DNA of 64,000 nucleotides from Dermatophagoides farinae. Taxonomy: Eukaryota > Arthropoda > Arachnida > Sarcoptiformes > Pyroglyphidae. The notes under the pieces are model-generated. The model did no database searches. It was given only the letters and a program-made list of their open reading frames with translations, and was not told the origin of the DNA. Positions within the stretch are counted from its first letter, which is position 1; each line of letters starts with the position of its first letter. This document shows, piece by piece, positions 1-12,538 of the stretch. Location of the stretch: positions 6,329,001 through 6,393,000 of the forward strand of contig NC_134679.1 of NCBI RefSeq assembly GCF_024713945.1, written 5' to 3'. Both the position numbers and the translations under genes were made by a program.

Positions 1-1351
1 CCACGAAATTCGGCACGCAATCCAATAACACCAATCTTTTCCGTATCTTTGGGTGGATATAGATCAATTTGAGTGATACCATTGTATGGTACTTTTTCTA
101 TGGTATTATTCCAATGATTTTCGTTATATGAATAACCATAACGAAGAATAACTGGTGGACCATCGTTATCGACTGGTGTGTCATCTTGATAGGCAACTTT
201 AAGAAAAGCGGTATATTTCAATCCAGGTTTGAATGTTTTAGATGTTTTGATCATTTCAACTTTGACCTCTTTATGATAGATTTTCATCACCGATGATTTA
301 TTATATTTTCGTCCGGTCAACGTCTCTTCGACCAGTGCAAAGAATTCGATTTCACGTTCAAAGAAGTCAGATTTAAGATTTAAATCACGGACTATATTGA
401 CTGGAATGTCTATTTTGCCATCGGCTTCAAGACGTAATTTTGTTTGATATTGTTCCAACGGACGAAATGATATAGCTGCATGGCGAATTCGTGGTTGTAC
501 AGTGAGGGTGGCATCACCACGAACTGGCTTTCCATAAGTATATGTGGCCTTCACAGTGGCCACAACATCCGAACGATTGTAGGTGGCATACGGTGGTAGC
601 AATACATCCACTGAAAATGTGGGTAGCACATATTCAGCAACGGAAAACTTTTTCTCTGATTTCTGTCCACCGGCAACTTCGACAATAATGGTCCAATCGC
701 CCAATGGTGGCTGATCGGAAAGAGCAAATTGTTCGGAAACAACGCCACGATGAGTAAATATACGTTTCCATTGTTTGATAAGATTATCTTTTGGATCCTG
801 TATCAAATACAATGTTATATTGCATGTTATTTTTTTTATTTTAAACCACTTACTTTAATAAAAATATCCAAACTACCAGCCAGATTCGGTATCAATGATG
901 GATTTACAATAATGGCGCGAAATCGAACAGTTTGTCCAGGTTTATAGACGGCTTTATCCGTCTGAACAAATATCGAATATGATTTTGAATCAAATTCCAA
1001 ATCAGTTTCATTAGCGAATTCGTATCGTGGTTCACCATCGGTTCGACCTTTGATGATTAATTTATAGTTTCCTTTGGCCCATTCACCAATCTCTAAATTA
1101 AGAATTCGTGATTCATATGGTCGAACAATGACTGTAGTATCGATTCGATTGAAATTCGATTGAGTGGATGGGCCACTGATGCTCACATCGAATGATGCTG
1201 ATTGTGTTGTATTTTCTAGCTGAATACTGAGATGATAATCTGAATTTGGACGTAATTTCGATGGAGCAACCACCGTATAAACCGGATCTGATGCATATGG
1301 CTTCAATATGGATAGAAAAATTAAAATAACAAAAATAAAATGGGCCCACAT
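1..1351 (-). CDS. Alpha-2-macroglobulin / thioester-containing protein family, N-terminal part
   Basis: Secreted macroglobulin-fold protein (A2M/CD109/TEP family) that acts in protease trapping or innate immunity. The visible exons are 854..1351 and 1..797, joined by a GT-AG intron in phase 0. The start at 1351 is chosen because it opens a hydrophobic signal peptide of about 21 residues. The mature chain then begins DPVYTVVAPS, a typical MG1 start. Residues near 120 carry the MG2 hallmark QTDKAVYKPGQ. Across the splice junction the protein reads IKDPKDNLIKQW, close to the family consensus IKDPKGN-IKQW, which supports the junction. SVAEYVLPTFSV opens MG3. About 431 residues are visible. The bait region, thioester motif and C-terminus lie beyond the left edge, so the subfamily (CD109-like, TEP or macroglobulin-complement-related) cannot be settled. 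Confidence 0.9.
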
Positions 1352-3232
1352 TTTGGACCAATTGGATTTGTTGTTGTTGTTGTTGTTCGATGAATTCAAT
1401 GAATGAGACAATTTAAGTGATGATGAAAAAAAAAAATGTTGAACGAATTTATATGGAACACTGGATCTTCGATTATTATTTCGAATATCCGTTGCAACCA
1501 TTGAATGAATGAATGATGAATCAATGATCAATAACAATTAGTCATTACTATGATGGCACAAATATATATATGATTGTTTATCATCAGAACAAAAAAAAAA
1601 TAATCATCAACAAATGAATGATGAACTATTATTGGAAATCTAATCTTGAAGAAATTTGATGATGAGTTGGATGAGTTTTATTCTCTATTTGTATAATTGG
1701 CAATATATTTATCAATCAAGCCATTTGTAGATTTTTAATCATCATCATCATCATTTTTTATATTTTTAACACATATGCAAACATGTGAAACTATTATATG
1801 TGGGCAAAACCAATATATTGTCTTGTTTTCATTATGCGCTTGAATGAATTTAACTTTTTTTTCTGTTTGATGAAAATAGTCAATATAGAAAATATGATGC
1901 TGTTTGTCGAAAAGGAATCAATCAATCAATCAATCAATTTATATGCTTATTACTATTATTATTGTCAACATGGCAAGGTCGTTACCATAACCCAGAAAAC
2001 AAAAAAAAATCGTTATGATATGAATTTTATACGATGATGGATAGTTCTTGATGGATATAAAAGAATAAAAATCCAAAAATTTTTTTTTTGGTCTGTTTGC
2101 TTGTTGTTGTTGTTGTTGTATTATTGAATGAATTTAGTAGGCGTCAATATGGCTGCTGCCTAATTCATTTTTTTTCTATTTTTTTCAGTGAATCTTTCTC
2201 TCACTTTGAATGTTTGTTTGACGAATCAATCATTTATAATGATGATATGTGGATGGACTTATATGGAAATTGAATTGTCATTAAGCCACTGTTTGAATTT
2301 TTTTTTAATGAATATACTTGAAAACTAGCCCGATTGAAGGATCACTAATTGATGGTGAACGTTATAAATTCGACGAGAGAGCGAGTTACGGTTTTTTTTT
2401 GTTGCTTACATCTGAATCATTGAATCAATTCTTGTCGATTTGATGAATAAAAAAAATGTTTTGAAGCTGATGGTGAAAACATTTATTTACATGTCATGCA
2501 TAACATAGCAAAGACACGAATTGTGATGATGTAGTAATAAAACACAATGATGATGATGATGATTGTGCGACCAACAAATAAATATATGACAATGAGTAAC
2601 AAACAACAGGTGTTTTTTCTTCTCTGTTGTCGTTTTTTGTTTCTTATGTTAAGATGTAAGATTCATCAACATTAATCACACCATGGTGATGATGATGATG
2701 ATGATGATGAACACAATTATATATTTAGAAGATTTGAAGTGCCAAGGTGAAAAAAAGGATTGACACACAAAAAAAAATTCGAATCCTGTGTCTAAATGAA
2801 CATAACAATGTCATATGAGGGTAACATTAGAATGTCGATTTGGTTTTTGTTTTTTTTTTAAATTGACGACGACCACCACCATCATCACCACCACTTAAAT
2901 CCAAATTGAGTTGATTTGCAAAACGACAAAAAAAAATTATAATAATTCTCTAAACAACAAACAAAACGGGAATATATCAACGTAACAGACAGGTTTTTTT
3001 TCTTATTATTTTCACAAAAAAAAAAATAAAGAGAAAAGAATGAAGAGAGAGACAGATGAGGTTGAAATAAGATAAAACTAGAAAATGATGATGATGATGA
3101 ACCAAAACAAGATTCCATCTAGGTTATCTTTCTATTCATTCATTCATTCATTCATTCATTGTTGATTTTGTCCATTTCTCTGGTTTTCCCCGTTACCCTA
3201 ATGACCTAGTCTCTATATATCGTTGTTCTCGG

Positions 3233-3263
<31 letters not shown>

Positions 3264-4427
3264 GAATATTGAATTAAATGATGATTCAATGTAAGGAAAC
3301 ACTTGACCTTTGTGATGGGCAATAAATAAAATGTTCGAATATGATGCGGATAAGAATATGAATGACAATCGATAGCATCGAAAATAAAAAAACTATGGTT
3401 AAATAACGGTGTAGAGTTTTTTTTTCATTTGTAAATCCTATATATATTCCAAATATAGTTGAATGGTGAACCAACGAATGGTAGTGTTAAAAAACCTACT
3501 CGTGTTTTTATTAGTTTCAAATAAACAAAAGTGGGAGTCAGGTGTGTGTCACACACACACACACACACACACAAACACATCATTTTGGATAAAAATGGCC
3601 TTGGATATATATTATTCTAGTTTTCATATTATTCAACCTTCATCATTCATTATTATAATCGCCATGGATGTTTGTTTGTCCATGACATGATATTATCGTC
3701 ATGGTTGAAAAAAAATAATAAAATATAGTCTATAGATTCGAAAAAAAAACAAGATTAATAATCATGTATAACGTTATCTATGAATGTGACCATACTCTAA
3801 AACCCTAATTATATCCGGTGTGTTTGGTTGTATAGTCGTCATCATCAATATAATCAATAATAATAAAGATAAAGATTGTCTATGAAAGGTAATCCGCGGA
3901 TTTTTTTTTTTTTTTTTGATACAATAAGTGTGCGTATGAGTGTTTGAGTTGGCCACATTATAACATCATCACATACATAAAAGTAGTGGTATACAAATCA
4001 ATTGGAAAACATATCATTTGAATTATTATAACATATACTAACATCACTAATGAGACGAATTTGTTGTATATGTATTTTTATTGCCACTACCTCAATGTGT
4101 GCACGTTTGATCGTTAATTAATAAATGTGGTATGCTGTTGTTGATACAAGTGGTGTGTGTGTGTGTGTGTGTGTTGTGTATAGCAAAATAATGAAATTCG
4201 GTATATGTGAGCGGCGCGAGAAGTGCCCTGTTTGATCATCATAATCTCTATATTATAACGAACATCTATATTTTTTTTTTGGCTATTTTGTCTATTAAAA
4301 TTTATTTAGATTCGATAATTTAATACAAAGGTAATTTGAATAAAAATATTGATCATAGTGATTAAAACAAATATATAATAATAATGTTAAACAAATAGAA
4401 TTCGAAAATCGTGTGGCGAAAAGAATC
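1352..4427. other. Intergenic region between divergent genes (macroglobulin - / E2F +)
   Basis: Shared upstream region of two divergent genes. It holds AT-rich DNA with many short tandem repeats: a (GT)n tract near 3232-3256, a GT/CA mirror tract near 3542-3573, ATTC repeats near 3133-3160, (GAT)n near 2688-2710 and T/A homopolymers. Open frames here are low-complexity and lack family features. I see no RNA gene. Promoters must lie here, but no element stands out. Confidence 0.6.
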
Positions 4428-6989
4428 ATGGATAGCCAAATGTGTGATAATGATAATAACGATAATGTAAACACATCGACAACAACAACAACGATTATAA
4501 ACATGGACCATGATCATGATAATCAGGCAATTGTGGATATTGTTCCAACATCAGCTACAACTGAATTGTCATCGGCTATGATTGAAACTGAATCATTATC
4601 GAATGTAGTTGATAATAATGATTACAATAATCAATCAAACAAAAACAAACAAATTGAAACCAATATTCCAGTATTCACTGAACAACAACAGCCAAATGAA
4701 GAAACTAAAACTGAACAAACGGTCATTTCAACCGATTCTGTTGTTGCTAGTTGGCCAGAGACCAATCCAATTGAACAACAGCAGCAGCAACAACAACAAC
4801 AACAACCTACGTCGATTCAAATAGATGCGAACAATGAACCAAACAATCAGACATCTGGATCAATGGACAGTATGGTGCATGAACCAGAAATCAGCATTAA
4901 TCTTGAGATGAATGCTGCCAGTAATAATCGGATTGAAGATGAAAATAAGCATTCGAATCTATTCGTTCCAACCATTCAACTTGACTCCAGTGATGATAAT
5001 ATAACCGATACAAATGATGTCAATTTAGTTTCGGAATCGAATCAGCAACAATCACAGCAGCAATCAATGTTAAATGTATCCACATCATTCATGTCGTTAT
5101 CGAGCACTGGATCATCACCGATTGTATCGCCAACATTGCCAAATACTAGCCAGAATAATGGCCAACAAACAATTCTGATGTTGCCGCCTCAGCGAGCTTT
5201 TTTAAATATTAAAAAAGATATGCAAAATTTCCCGGTTGTCGATCTAGATCAACGTTCTTCATATTCGGATACAAACAATGGATGTGGTTTGGCAACAACC
5301 AGACATGAAAAATCATTAGGTCTATTGACCACTCGTTTCGTTACGCTGTTACAAGAATCAAAGAATGGCGTACTCGATCTAAAATCGGCTGCTGATTTGC
5401 TCGAAGTGAGACAAAAACGTAGAATCTACGATATAACCAATGTTTTGGAAGGTATCGGTTTAATTGAAAAGAAATCAAAGAATTCTATCCAATGGCTCGG
5501 TGGTGGACCGGGCTGTAATGCACGAGAAGTAACTGAACGTCTTATGACACTCAAAGATGAACTTATCGAATTGGACATTAAAGAAATGGAACTGGATGAA
5601 CATCTGAGTTGGGCCAAACAATCGATGGTCAACATTATGGACGAGCAATGCTATGCCAACCACAAACGTTATGTATATTGTACACATGATGAATTATGTC
5701 GAATGTTTGGCAAAAATTGTAACATGATGATTATACAGGCACCACCAGGTGCCAAGATGCGTGTCGAAACGATGGCCCGATCTGACCAACAAAATGATGA
5801 TCAGCTCAATGATGATAATAACTTTCAGGCTGATCAGGTATCCAATCTTAGCCAGCTTGGATTGCATGACACTCATGACTATAGTGATTATCAAAAATCT
5901 TTACGTCAAATTCAGATGCTCAGAAAACGTGGTTCATGTAATCAAATACATTTAAAATCCGATAATGATCCAGCTCATGTCATGATTGTCAATCAACAAT
6001 TCGATGCTGACGATGATGAAAATTTCGATAAAAATGGAAAATCAACTGGACAACAGTCGAATCCGATTCCGGCTTATAAACGAAAAAAATACGCTCATCT
6101 TAAACGACTGATTGAATCACAAAGAATCGAAGCTCAACGTAATCAACCGATTGTGCAAGAAAAAGATCGTTTGATTTTGGAACAAAAAATACTCGAAGAG
6201 ACTGGCATGACGATGGATGAGGCGAATAAGCCACCTTCCGAAGATGTGTCATCGAATACTGTGACCACAAGCAATAGTAAAACGAAAGTTACCCGAAAAT
6301 CGTCGAATCGAACAACCAAACAGGAAGCTGCAAAGAATCGAAGAAAAAAAGAAAAAGATTCAGCACCCGTTTTACCATCTCGGCATCTATCACCTAGACG
6401 AGCAGCACAACATCATCTTTTCTGTCCAACAGCTAGAACAACATCATCCAGTAGATCCATCCAGGAATCGACATCATCATCGATAACCACTCGAGGTGGC
6501 CGAAAAGATCGCAATGAAATGGAACAAGATGAAAACAATGCTCAGCAATCACAACAACAATCGTCAAACATATTGATACAGCCTAGTGAACCTGTTTATG
6601 CTACGAAAAGTACACCAAATACAATTAAATCATCATCAACATCATCGATTACTACATCGACATCATACTCGTTGATTCCTGAAATAAAAGATGAAGATAC
6701 GCCACCACCAACACTATTACTACTACCACCACCACCACCACAAAAAGATGAAGATTCAACTGAATCTGAAACAAATTCTATGATTGATCAACCAGAAGAG
6801 ATGACAACAACGATGGCCAACATTCGACAACCATTTTCTCAAGTACAAATTAAAGTTGATATCGATGATTTAGTCATACCGGATTGTCATCTACCATTTT
6901 TACGTTTATCACCACCAGCATCGAATCAAGATTATCATTTTAATTTAGCTAACAATGAAGGCATTTTGGATCTGTTCCTTTGCGATTGA
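4428..6989 (+). CDS. E2F: E2F transcription factor, E2F4/5-like, intronless
   Basis: Nuclear DNA-binding protein that with DP controls cell-cycle genes and is held in check by Rb-family pocket proteins. The frame opens with a GTG at 4413, but the first ATG is 4428, giving 853 residues. Residues 1-290 are low-complexity, rich in Asn, Gln and Ser. About 293-360 is the winged-helix DNA-binding domain, with [21 protein letters not shown] coiled coil (about 365-405) follows, then a marked box (about 411-526) beginning [14 protein letters not shown] and resuming at NQIHLKS. The last 20 residues, [12 protein letters not shown], match the Rb-binding motif. The sequence after the DNA-binding domain ([13 protein letters not shown]) points to the E2F4/5 branch. 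It is roughly twice the vertebrate length, because of the N-terminal tail, an insertion in the marked box and a Ser/Thr-rich C-terminal linker. It converges on the epimerase gene 204 bp away. Confidence 0.95.
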   Translation: MDSQMCDNDNNDNVNTSTTTTTIINMDHDHDNQAIVDIVPTSATTELSSAMIETESLSNVVDNNDYNNQSNKNKQIETNIPVFTEQQQPNEETKTEQTVISTDSVVASWPETNPIEQQQQQQQQQQPTSIQIDANNEPNNQTSGSMDSMVHEPEISINLEMNAASNNRIEDENKHSNLFVPTIQLDSSDDNITDTNDVNLVSESNQQQSQQQSMLNVSTSFMSLSSTGSSPIVSPTLPNTSQNNGQQTILMLPPQRAFLNIKKDMQNFPVVDLDQRSSYSDTNNGCGLATTRHEKSLGLLTTRFVTLLQESKNGVLDLKSAADLLEVRQKRRIYDITNVLEGIGLIEKKSKNSIQWLGGGPGCNAREVTERLMTLKDELIELDIKEMELDEHLSWAKQSMVNIMDEQCYANHKRYVYCTHDELCRMFGKNCNMMIIQAPPGAKMRVETMARSDQQNDDQLNDDNNFQADQVSNLSQLGLHDTHDYSDYQKSLRQIQMLRKRGSCNQIHLKSDNDPAHVMIVNQQFDADDDENFDKNGKSTGQQSNPIPAYKRKKYAHLKRLIESQRIEAQRNQPIVQEKDRLILEQKILEETGMTMDEANKPPSEDVSSNTVTTSNSKTKVTRKSSNRTTKQEAAKNRRKKEKDSAPVLPSRHLSPRRAAQHHLFCPTARTTSSSRSIQESTSSSITTRGGRKDRNEMEQDENNAQQSQQQSSNILIQPSEPVYATKSTPNTIKSSSTSSITTSTSYSLIPEIKDEDTPPPTLLLLPPPPPQKDEDSTESETNSMIDQPEEMTTTMANIRQPFSQVQIKVDIDDLVIPDCHLPFLRLSPPASNQDYHFNLANNEGILDLFLCD

Positions 6990-7193
6990 TAAAAAAAATT
7001 GTTTGTTCACTTCTTATTATTATCATAACACATACATACAGATGATTTTGATATTTTACTTGCTTGATTAGTATGAGTTTTTTTTTATTATTAATAATCT
7101 GATTAGTTAATTATCTGGTTATATATGATACATACAAATATAAAACGGATTACATCCCTTTTCTTTTTTTGTTTTGTTTAATAATGTCTAATT

Positions 7194-7652
7194 CTAAGCC
7201 TGTTCTAATTCAATGAGTACGCCGGAACAATCTTTTGGATGACAAAATATAACCGGTTTACCATGAGCACCGATTTTTGGACGTTCGGATAATAATCGTA
7301 AACCACGTTGACGTAAATCATTACAAGCGGCTTCAAGATCATCCACTTCAAAACAAAGATGATGAATACCACCTGTAGGATTTTTATCTAAAAAATTTTC
7401 AATTGGACTTTTACAATTGGCTATAGGATCAAGAAGTTCAATTTTGGTATTGCCACAATCAACGAACATGGTGTTGACACCATGATCTGGTTGTGCATGT
7501 TTATCCGATGTGATCATCTGAAATTTATCACGATACAATATTGACGATTCTTCGATGGCTTTACTGGCAATGGCTATATGATTGAGGCGTAAAATTTTCC
7601 ACGACGATCCACTGCTACTATTAGAATTGTTATTATATCTATGAGATTTCAT
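7194..7652 (-). CDS. MCEE: Methylmalonyl-CoA epimerase (glyoxalase/VOC fold)
   Basis: Mitochondrial enzyme that interconverts (2R)- and (2S)-methylmalonyl-CoA in propionyl-CoA breakdown. It is a single exon of 152 residues. After a short, basic, Asn/Ser-rich leader (residues 1-18, a possible import signal) comes LNHIAIA with the first metal-binding His. Further on are DHGVNTMFVDCGNTKIELL, GGIHHLCFEVDDL with another ligand His, KIGAHGKPVIFCHPKDC and the terminal VLIELEQA with the ligand Glu. These match animal MCEE almost block for block. The start at 7652 is the only in-frame ATG before the domain. An ATTAAA polyadenylation-like signal follows the stop on the minus strand, near 7176. The gene sits 49 bp downstream of another minus-strand ORF, so it may share a transcript with it. 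Confidence 0.93.
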   Translation of the reverse strand: MKSHRYNNNSNSSSGSSWKILRLNHIAIASKAIEESSILYRDKFQMITSDKHAQPDHGVNTMFVDCGNTKIELLDPIANCKSPIENFLDKNPTGGIHHLCFEVDDLEAACNDLRQRGLRLLSERPKIGAHGKPVIFCHPKDCSGVLIELEQA

Positions 7653-7701
7653 TCAAAATGTTAATAAAATTTCTTTTCATCAAAATATAAATAAATACCG
7701 T

Positions 7702-7977
7702 TTAAAAATTTGAAGTGGCAATCTTTTTCGGTACATCATCGATATTGGCAAATTTTTCAAATGGATCTTCAACATTTCGATCTTCTTGTTGTTGTTGTTG
7801 TTGCAATTGTCGGACAGTATGAAGTTTTTTCTGTTCTTGTACAAATTTATAATGATGATAGAATCGAACTCCAATGAATCCAGTTGTGATCAATGTAAAT
7901 GCTATCGATGTATAAACAAAATATCGATGTGCCAAATTCAATGTTTTCTCAAAACGTCTTTTTGGATGTTTAATCAT
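7702..7977 (-). CDS. Small single-pass membrane protein, unknown
   Basis: I do not recognise this 91-residue protein. The open frame extends upstream to 8010 but without an ATG (it begins at a GTG), so 7977 is the first usable start. Alternatively an acceptor near 8019 could join an unseen upstream exon. The N-terminus is basic (MIKHPKRRFEK), followed by one transmembrane segment at about residues 19-41 (FVYTSIAFTLITTGFIGVRF), a charged stretch, a Gln run and an acidic/basic tail ending KKIATSNF. The basic-then-hydrophobic N-terminus would suit a mitochondrial inner-membrane protein, but that is a guess. It lies 49 bp upstream of the epimerase start with no AATAAA on the minus strand between them. 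Confidence 0.6.
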   Translation of the reverse strand: MIKHPKRRFEKTLNLAHRYFVYTSIAFTLITTGFIGVRFYHHYKFVQEQKKLHTVRQLQQQQQQEDRNVEDPFEKFANIDDVPKKIATSNF

Positions 7978-9149
7978 GGCTATAAATTTATTATATACAC
8001 TCTTGCTCACTTTTTTTTCCTATATGATGAAGTTATCGTTGATCATTAGATTCATATATATAAAAAAAAATTCTTATCTAGCAAAATTAAAATAACGTGA
8101 TGATGATGATGATATCCTTGATCAAATTTGTTGTTCAGCGTGCATTTATCTATGATATAATTATATTATCGTCTGCCACAAGCAAGCATAAAGTTGTAAC
8201 GTTGTATGTGAATAGTGTTTAGATTTTCATTTCAAACATGTGTATATGTTGATAGCATCATCATATATAGATATATATATATAGCTTGTGACATTATGTA
8301 ATGCTTCTACCTTTTTTTCTCTATAAATGTATTCATCATTTATTACATTGATACAGTATTGCTCAATCATCATCATCGCCATAATATATTTATATTGCGT
8401 AGTAGTAGCATTTATATATATTATAGTCAATATATTGTTGTCGTTGTTGTTGTTGTTATATTTCTCTTTCATTGTAAACAACGGATTATTTTTATTTGTT
8501 TGATCGGAAAAAAATAAAAATTCTACTCAATGTTTTCTTAACACTGAATTGTCCTTTGTGATATGATCATTACAATTATCATCAATTTTTTTTTTATTTA
8601 TTAAAAACCGGTGATTACCGGACATAAATAAATTGCAATCATTATATTTGTGTGTGTGTGTATGAGAATATCGTTTAAATGTTGAATGGATCAAAGTCGT
8701 ATATGCATTTTAGTCGGACAAAATATTTAGTGATAACCAACGTACGTACTAATGGATCATATGTGCAGATTTGGATAAAAATTGGTATTTGAAATTAAGA
8801 ATCATTGGGTTAAAATTTAATTTAATCCAATCACTCGATACTCTACTTTTTTTTATTTAATCAATCCAATATTCCAATATATACGTTTGAATGACAAATC
8901 AATTTCAAGTGTATCCATCAATCTATAGAATCAATCATCATTGTCATAAGTGGAGAATGATAATCAATTATAAATTGGCCACATGGTTTTTCTCTATCTG
9001 ATTGTTGATTAATTGATTGGATGACCCACTTCAGAGATCAATTGATCAATGTCATCATCATCATCAATAAATTGATAGTTTACATAATAATCATTTATTA
9101 TCAACCTTTTCAAAAATAAATTGTTTTCAAAAATTTTGAACCAATTGAA
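7978..9149. other. Intergenic region upstream of two divergent genes
   Basis: AT-rich DNA between the small membrane-protein gene (-) and the RING-CH gene (+). It holds (TA)n near 8265-8281, short GAT and TTG runs, and a (GT)n near 8650. No coding or RNA gene is visible. Promoters for both flanking genes are expected here but cannot be pinned down. Confidence 0.5.
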
Positions 9150-11773
9150 ATGTCTATTAGTGGCCTGGTGCCTCATAACAAAATGAATCGAACAATAATC
9201 GAAAAAAAAGATTGTATCATCAGAGAAAATACTTTCTTATCATGGATTTATCTCAACTATGAATTTGTTTTCATTTATTTTATTATGTTTATAATTTTAT
9301 TGTCATCACCTGTGCTTAGTAATGATAGTTTCAATCAAACAATAATTGATTCATCATCATCATCATCCCAACGTTCCAATATCTATTCATCGGCTACAAT
9401 CATGATGAATGATAAATCCTCAGTAGCAGCAACAGTAGCATCGCCGACAAATATGATCAATTCACCAGTAGATTTATTGAATCAAATTGATACATCGTTG
9501 AAAAAATTCACTACATCTAATCCTATGATGAATTTTCGCCATAAAGATCGACGTACAATATCGTCAAGAAATGTGAATAGCATTAGAACTCGTCATCATT
9601 CTTTGTTTTGGTCATCATCACCATCATCATCATCATCACTAGTTACAATGAGACAATCACAATCATCATTATCACCATTTTCTGATAATTCATGTCGATC
9701 CAATTGCTCGGGTCATGGTGATTGTTATAATGGTACTTGTTTCTGTGAGGTAAATATACTTTTATAAAAAAAATGGCAAAAAACCATAAATTGTTTGTCT
9801 GACTAATTGATTTTAGGTTGAATATAGCGGTGGAACGTGTGATCATCCAAATCTTAAATATTATATTTCCTTTTCAACCGTTTACTATATGATTTGTGTT
9901 GTATCATTCATTCAGCTTATGTTGTGTATTAATTCAGAGATTGCAAGACAAAAACCACGATCAATAACAAGAGCATTCCGTGTAAACATCCAAAAGGCAC
10001 TGTATTTTTTCATCTGTATTGCAACAGCAATTCGTGGTTTTTATTTTAGTTCACCATCAAATGGTCAATTAGCATGGACCGAAAGTTTAATGTCTGCCTA
10101 TTATCCAATACTGATGAGTGGATCATCATTGTTGGTCTGTTTTTGGGCCGAGGTATGTGTATTTTGTTGATTATTGTGATAGTTTGGAAATTGTTGTATT
10201 GACGTATTATATTACAGGTTTTCCATTTGGATGCCAGTGTTGAACAATCTCATTTTTTGGACAAATCTTTTTTCGGATTCATTCTATTCAACGGTATTAG
10301 TTATTCACTTTATCTGGCTGAATTTCTTCTATTATCTTTTACGAATCCTACAGATACTGACAAGGTAATGATTGTTCATTTGAATCAATGTTTTTTAATC
10401 TCAAGCTTTTTATTTCTATTCGATACCAGGGTTTTTTCATGAGCATATTCAACAGTATCTATGCATTCTTAATGCTTGTTGTAGTCGTATTCTTTCTCAT
10501 CTATGGTGTTGAAGTTTATTTCAAAGTTCGTGGAGCATTCGCTCCTGATCGTGAAACTGAATCATCCGAATCGATAAGCGCCGATATTTCACAATTGCAA
10601 CAATCCCGTTTAGGATTGATTTCACAAGCCGTATTATTGCTGGTGACAATTTTATTTATGCTTTCCGAAGTATTCGGTTTCCTTTGGAAAGATAAGGTTG
10701 CAGTTTTATCACGAAACTATCATCAAGTCATGTTTCGGGTGGTTGAATTTGGTGTTGCATTATGGTTTCCTTGTGTACTATGGAATTGTATACAGCCTGA
10801 ACAGCTTTGGATTCTGAATCCACGAAGAATACTGAAACGAAGACAATCACAATTTGATCATCGATCTATGAAATCTTTGGATGATGATGATAAATGTCGT
10901 TTGGCAAATCAAAGTGTGGCCGAATCGGAATATCTGGTGGGAGGTCGTTTGGATGCTGCAAAAAGCATGACCACCATACCAGAATGTTGGATTTGTTATG
11001 AAACAGCTTTATCGAAACCAGAAGCCGGTCCAATGATTCAACCATGTTTATGTCGAGGTGATGTATCGGCTGTACATCATAGCTGTTTACTACGATGGCT
11101 AATGGAATCATGTTCAAGTTCTACTGCTCCGGTTTCCTGTAAAGTTTGTGGCAGTGCTTACAAGGTTGAACATTCACAAGAAACTGTTTGGCTTCCAGCC
11201 GGTTTAACCATTGCTCATTGGTTTAAGACTGCTACCATCATAATGATCATGTGTTGTACGCTTGGTGGTTCCATCATGATCGTTAAGCTATTTCATCATA
11301 TGTACGTCAAAATGATATCGGTTGGATCTGCAATTCTGGTCGAATATATTTGTCTCAGGTAAGGGATATGGTTCCATTTCATTCTTTTTTTTACATACTA
11401 TTCAATATCTCACTGTAGATTTCTTGGATTCAATATGATTTCGGCTTATCATCGAGCCAAATTATCTGCAATCAAAATTATGGGACGACGAATTCAGATC
11501 AATCAACAACAAAATCAAAATATGAATAATAATCATCTAAATGATAATGGTGGTTCAATTGTTGAAGAATCATCATCGGTAAATTTTGCAGTGGCCAAAG
11601 AACAGGAAACGGTTCATACGAACAATACAAAAAATCATCATAACGATAAACAATCACATTCACAAGTAGAATTGGTATATATGAATCATACCGATAATAA
11701 TTCTAATGATAATAATATGACAATTATTACCAATAATAATCATCATCATCATCATCATCGATCAAACATTTAA
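9150..11773 (+). CDS. Multi-pass membrane RING-CH (MARCH-type) E3 ligase-like protein with EGF-like module
   Basis: Five exons in consistent phase: 9150..9749, 9817..10152, 10218..10364, 10430..11358 and 11419..11773, 788 residues in all. An N-terminal hydrophobic segment (about 35-52, a signal or anchor) is followed by a Ser-rich stretch. Six cysteines at 182, 186, 192, 197, 199 and 208 have the C-x3-C-x5-C-x4-C-x-C-x8-C spacing of an EGF-like repeat. About seven hydrophobic segments follow, including LLVCFWAEVFH, which recalls THH1/TOM1/TOM3-type 7TM proteins (tentative). A RING-CH finger starts at Cys547 (CWICYE--CLCRGDVSAVHHSCLLRWL--CKVCG), then come one or two more hydrophobic segments and an Asn/His-rich tail. 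The RING-CH suggests membrane-bound ubiquitin ligase activity on the cytosolic side. No specific substrate or orthologue is evident to me. Confidence 0.85.
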
Positions 11774-12538
11774 ATGTCGGTAGTAGTGAACAATCATTAA
11801 CCGTTCAACAAGCGTCAATAGTTACTGTTTGTACAGAATCTAGATTATGTTGATGGCAAAACTGTTGAAACCAAAACAAATCAAATCAATAACTATGTAG
11901 TGATATATTTTGTTCGAGTGATCATTATAATAATTAATGGCAATCAATTAGCCATGATTATGATTTATTTTATTTATCATACTTACCGAAGCAATAAGTC
12001 TTTCTGTACATATTTATAATTCATCATTGATTTATATTCTTATTATTTGAACTTTGATTTTTTTTAAATGATGATAATGATGATGTTTGTAAATTAGCCA
12101 CAAATCCAAACCTATCTATATATATAGAGCAATGTATCCGATAAATAAATTCCGGTGAAAAAGTGCAAATAAATAATCAATTGAATTGAATTCGAATACA
12201 AAGTTTTTTTTTCTATTTTCCTTATGATTTTATGGAAATAGCTATGTAATGCTATGCACATTATTATTGGTTGGATAAAAAAAAAAGAGCCGCCCATTCT
12301 ATACAACCTTGAATGATGATTAAATTTTAATTGATTTTGATGATGATTGTTTTAAGTACAATAAATATCCACCGCCATTCTATGATGAATAACATACTCA
12401 GACGACTATTTTTCAAGTGTTTTTTTTTCTCTCATATCAATCAATAAAAATAGCTTGTACTATTGTTTATCCGTGTTAGTAACAATAATCACACTTGAGC
12501 GATCACAATCGTTTTAACAATAAACAACACAAGACAAG
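11774..12538. other. Intergenic region, RING-CH 3' end to GST kappa
   Basis: AT-rich spacer with the 3' UTR of the RING-CH gene on the left and the GST kappa promoter on the right. It contains GAT runs and T tracts. No further gene or RNA structure is seen. Confidence 0.5.

Noticed and set aside
1798-2273. Short plus-strand frames upstream of E2F
   Set aside because: Low-complexity composition with translated repeats, no family feature, and no conserved-looking start or splice signals.
4413-4427. GTG at 4413 as an E2F start
   Set aside because: A normal ATG follows five codons later in the same frame, and nothing supports initiation at GTG.
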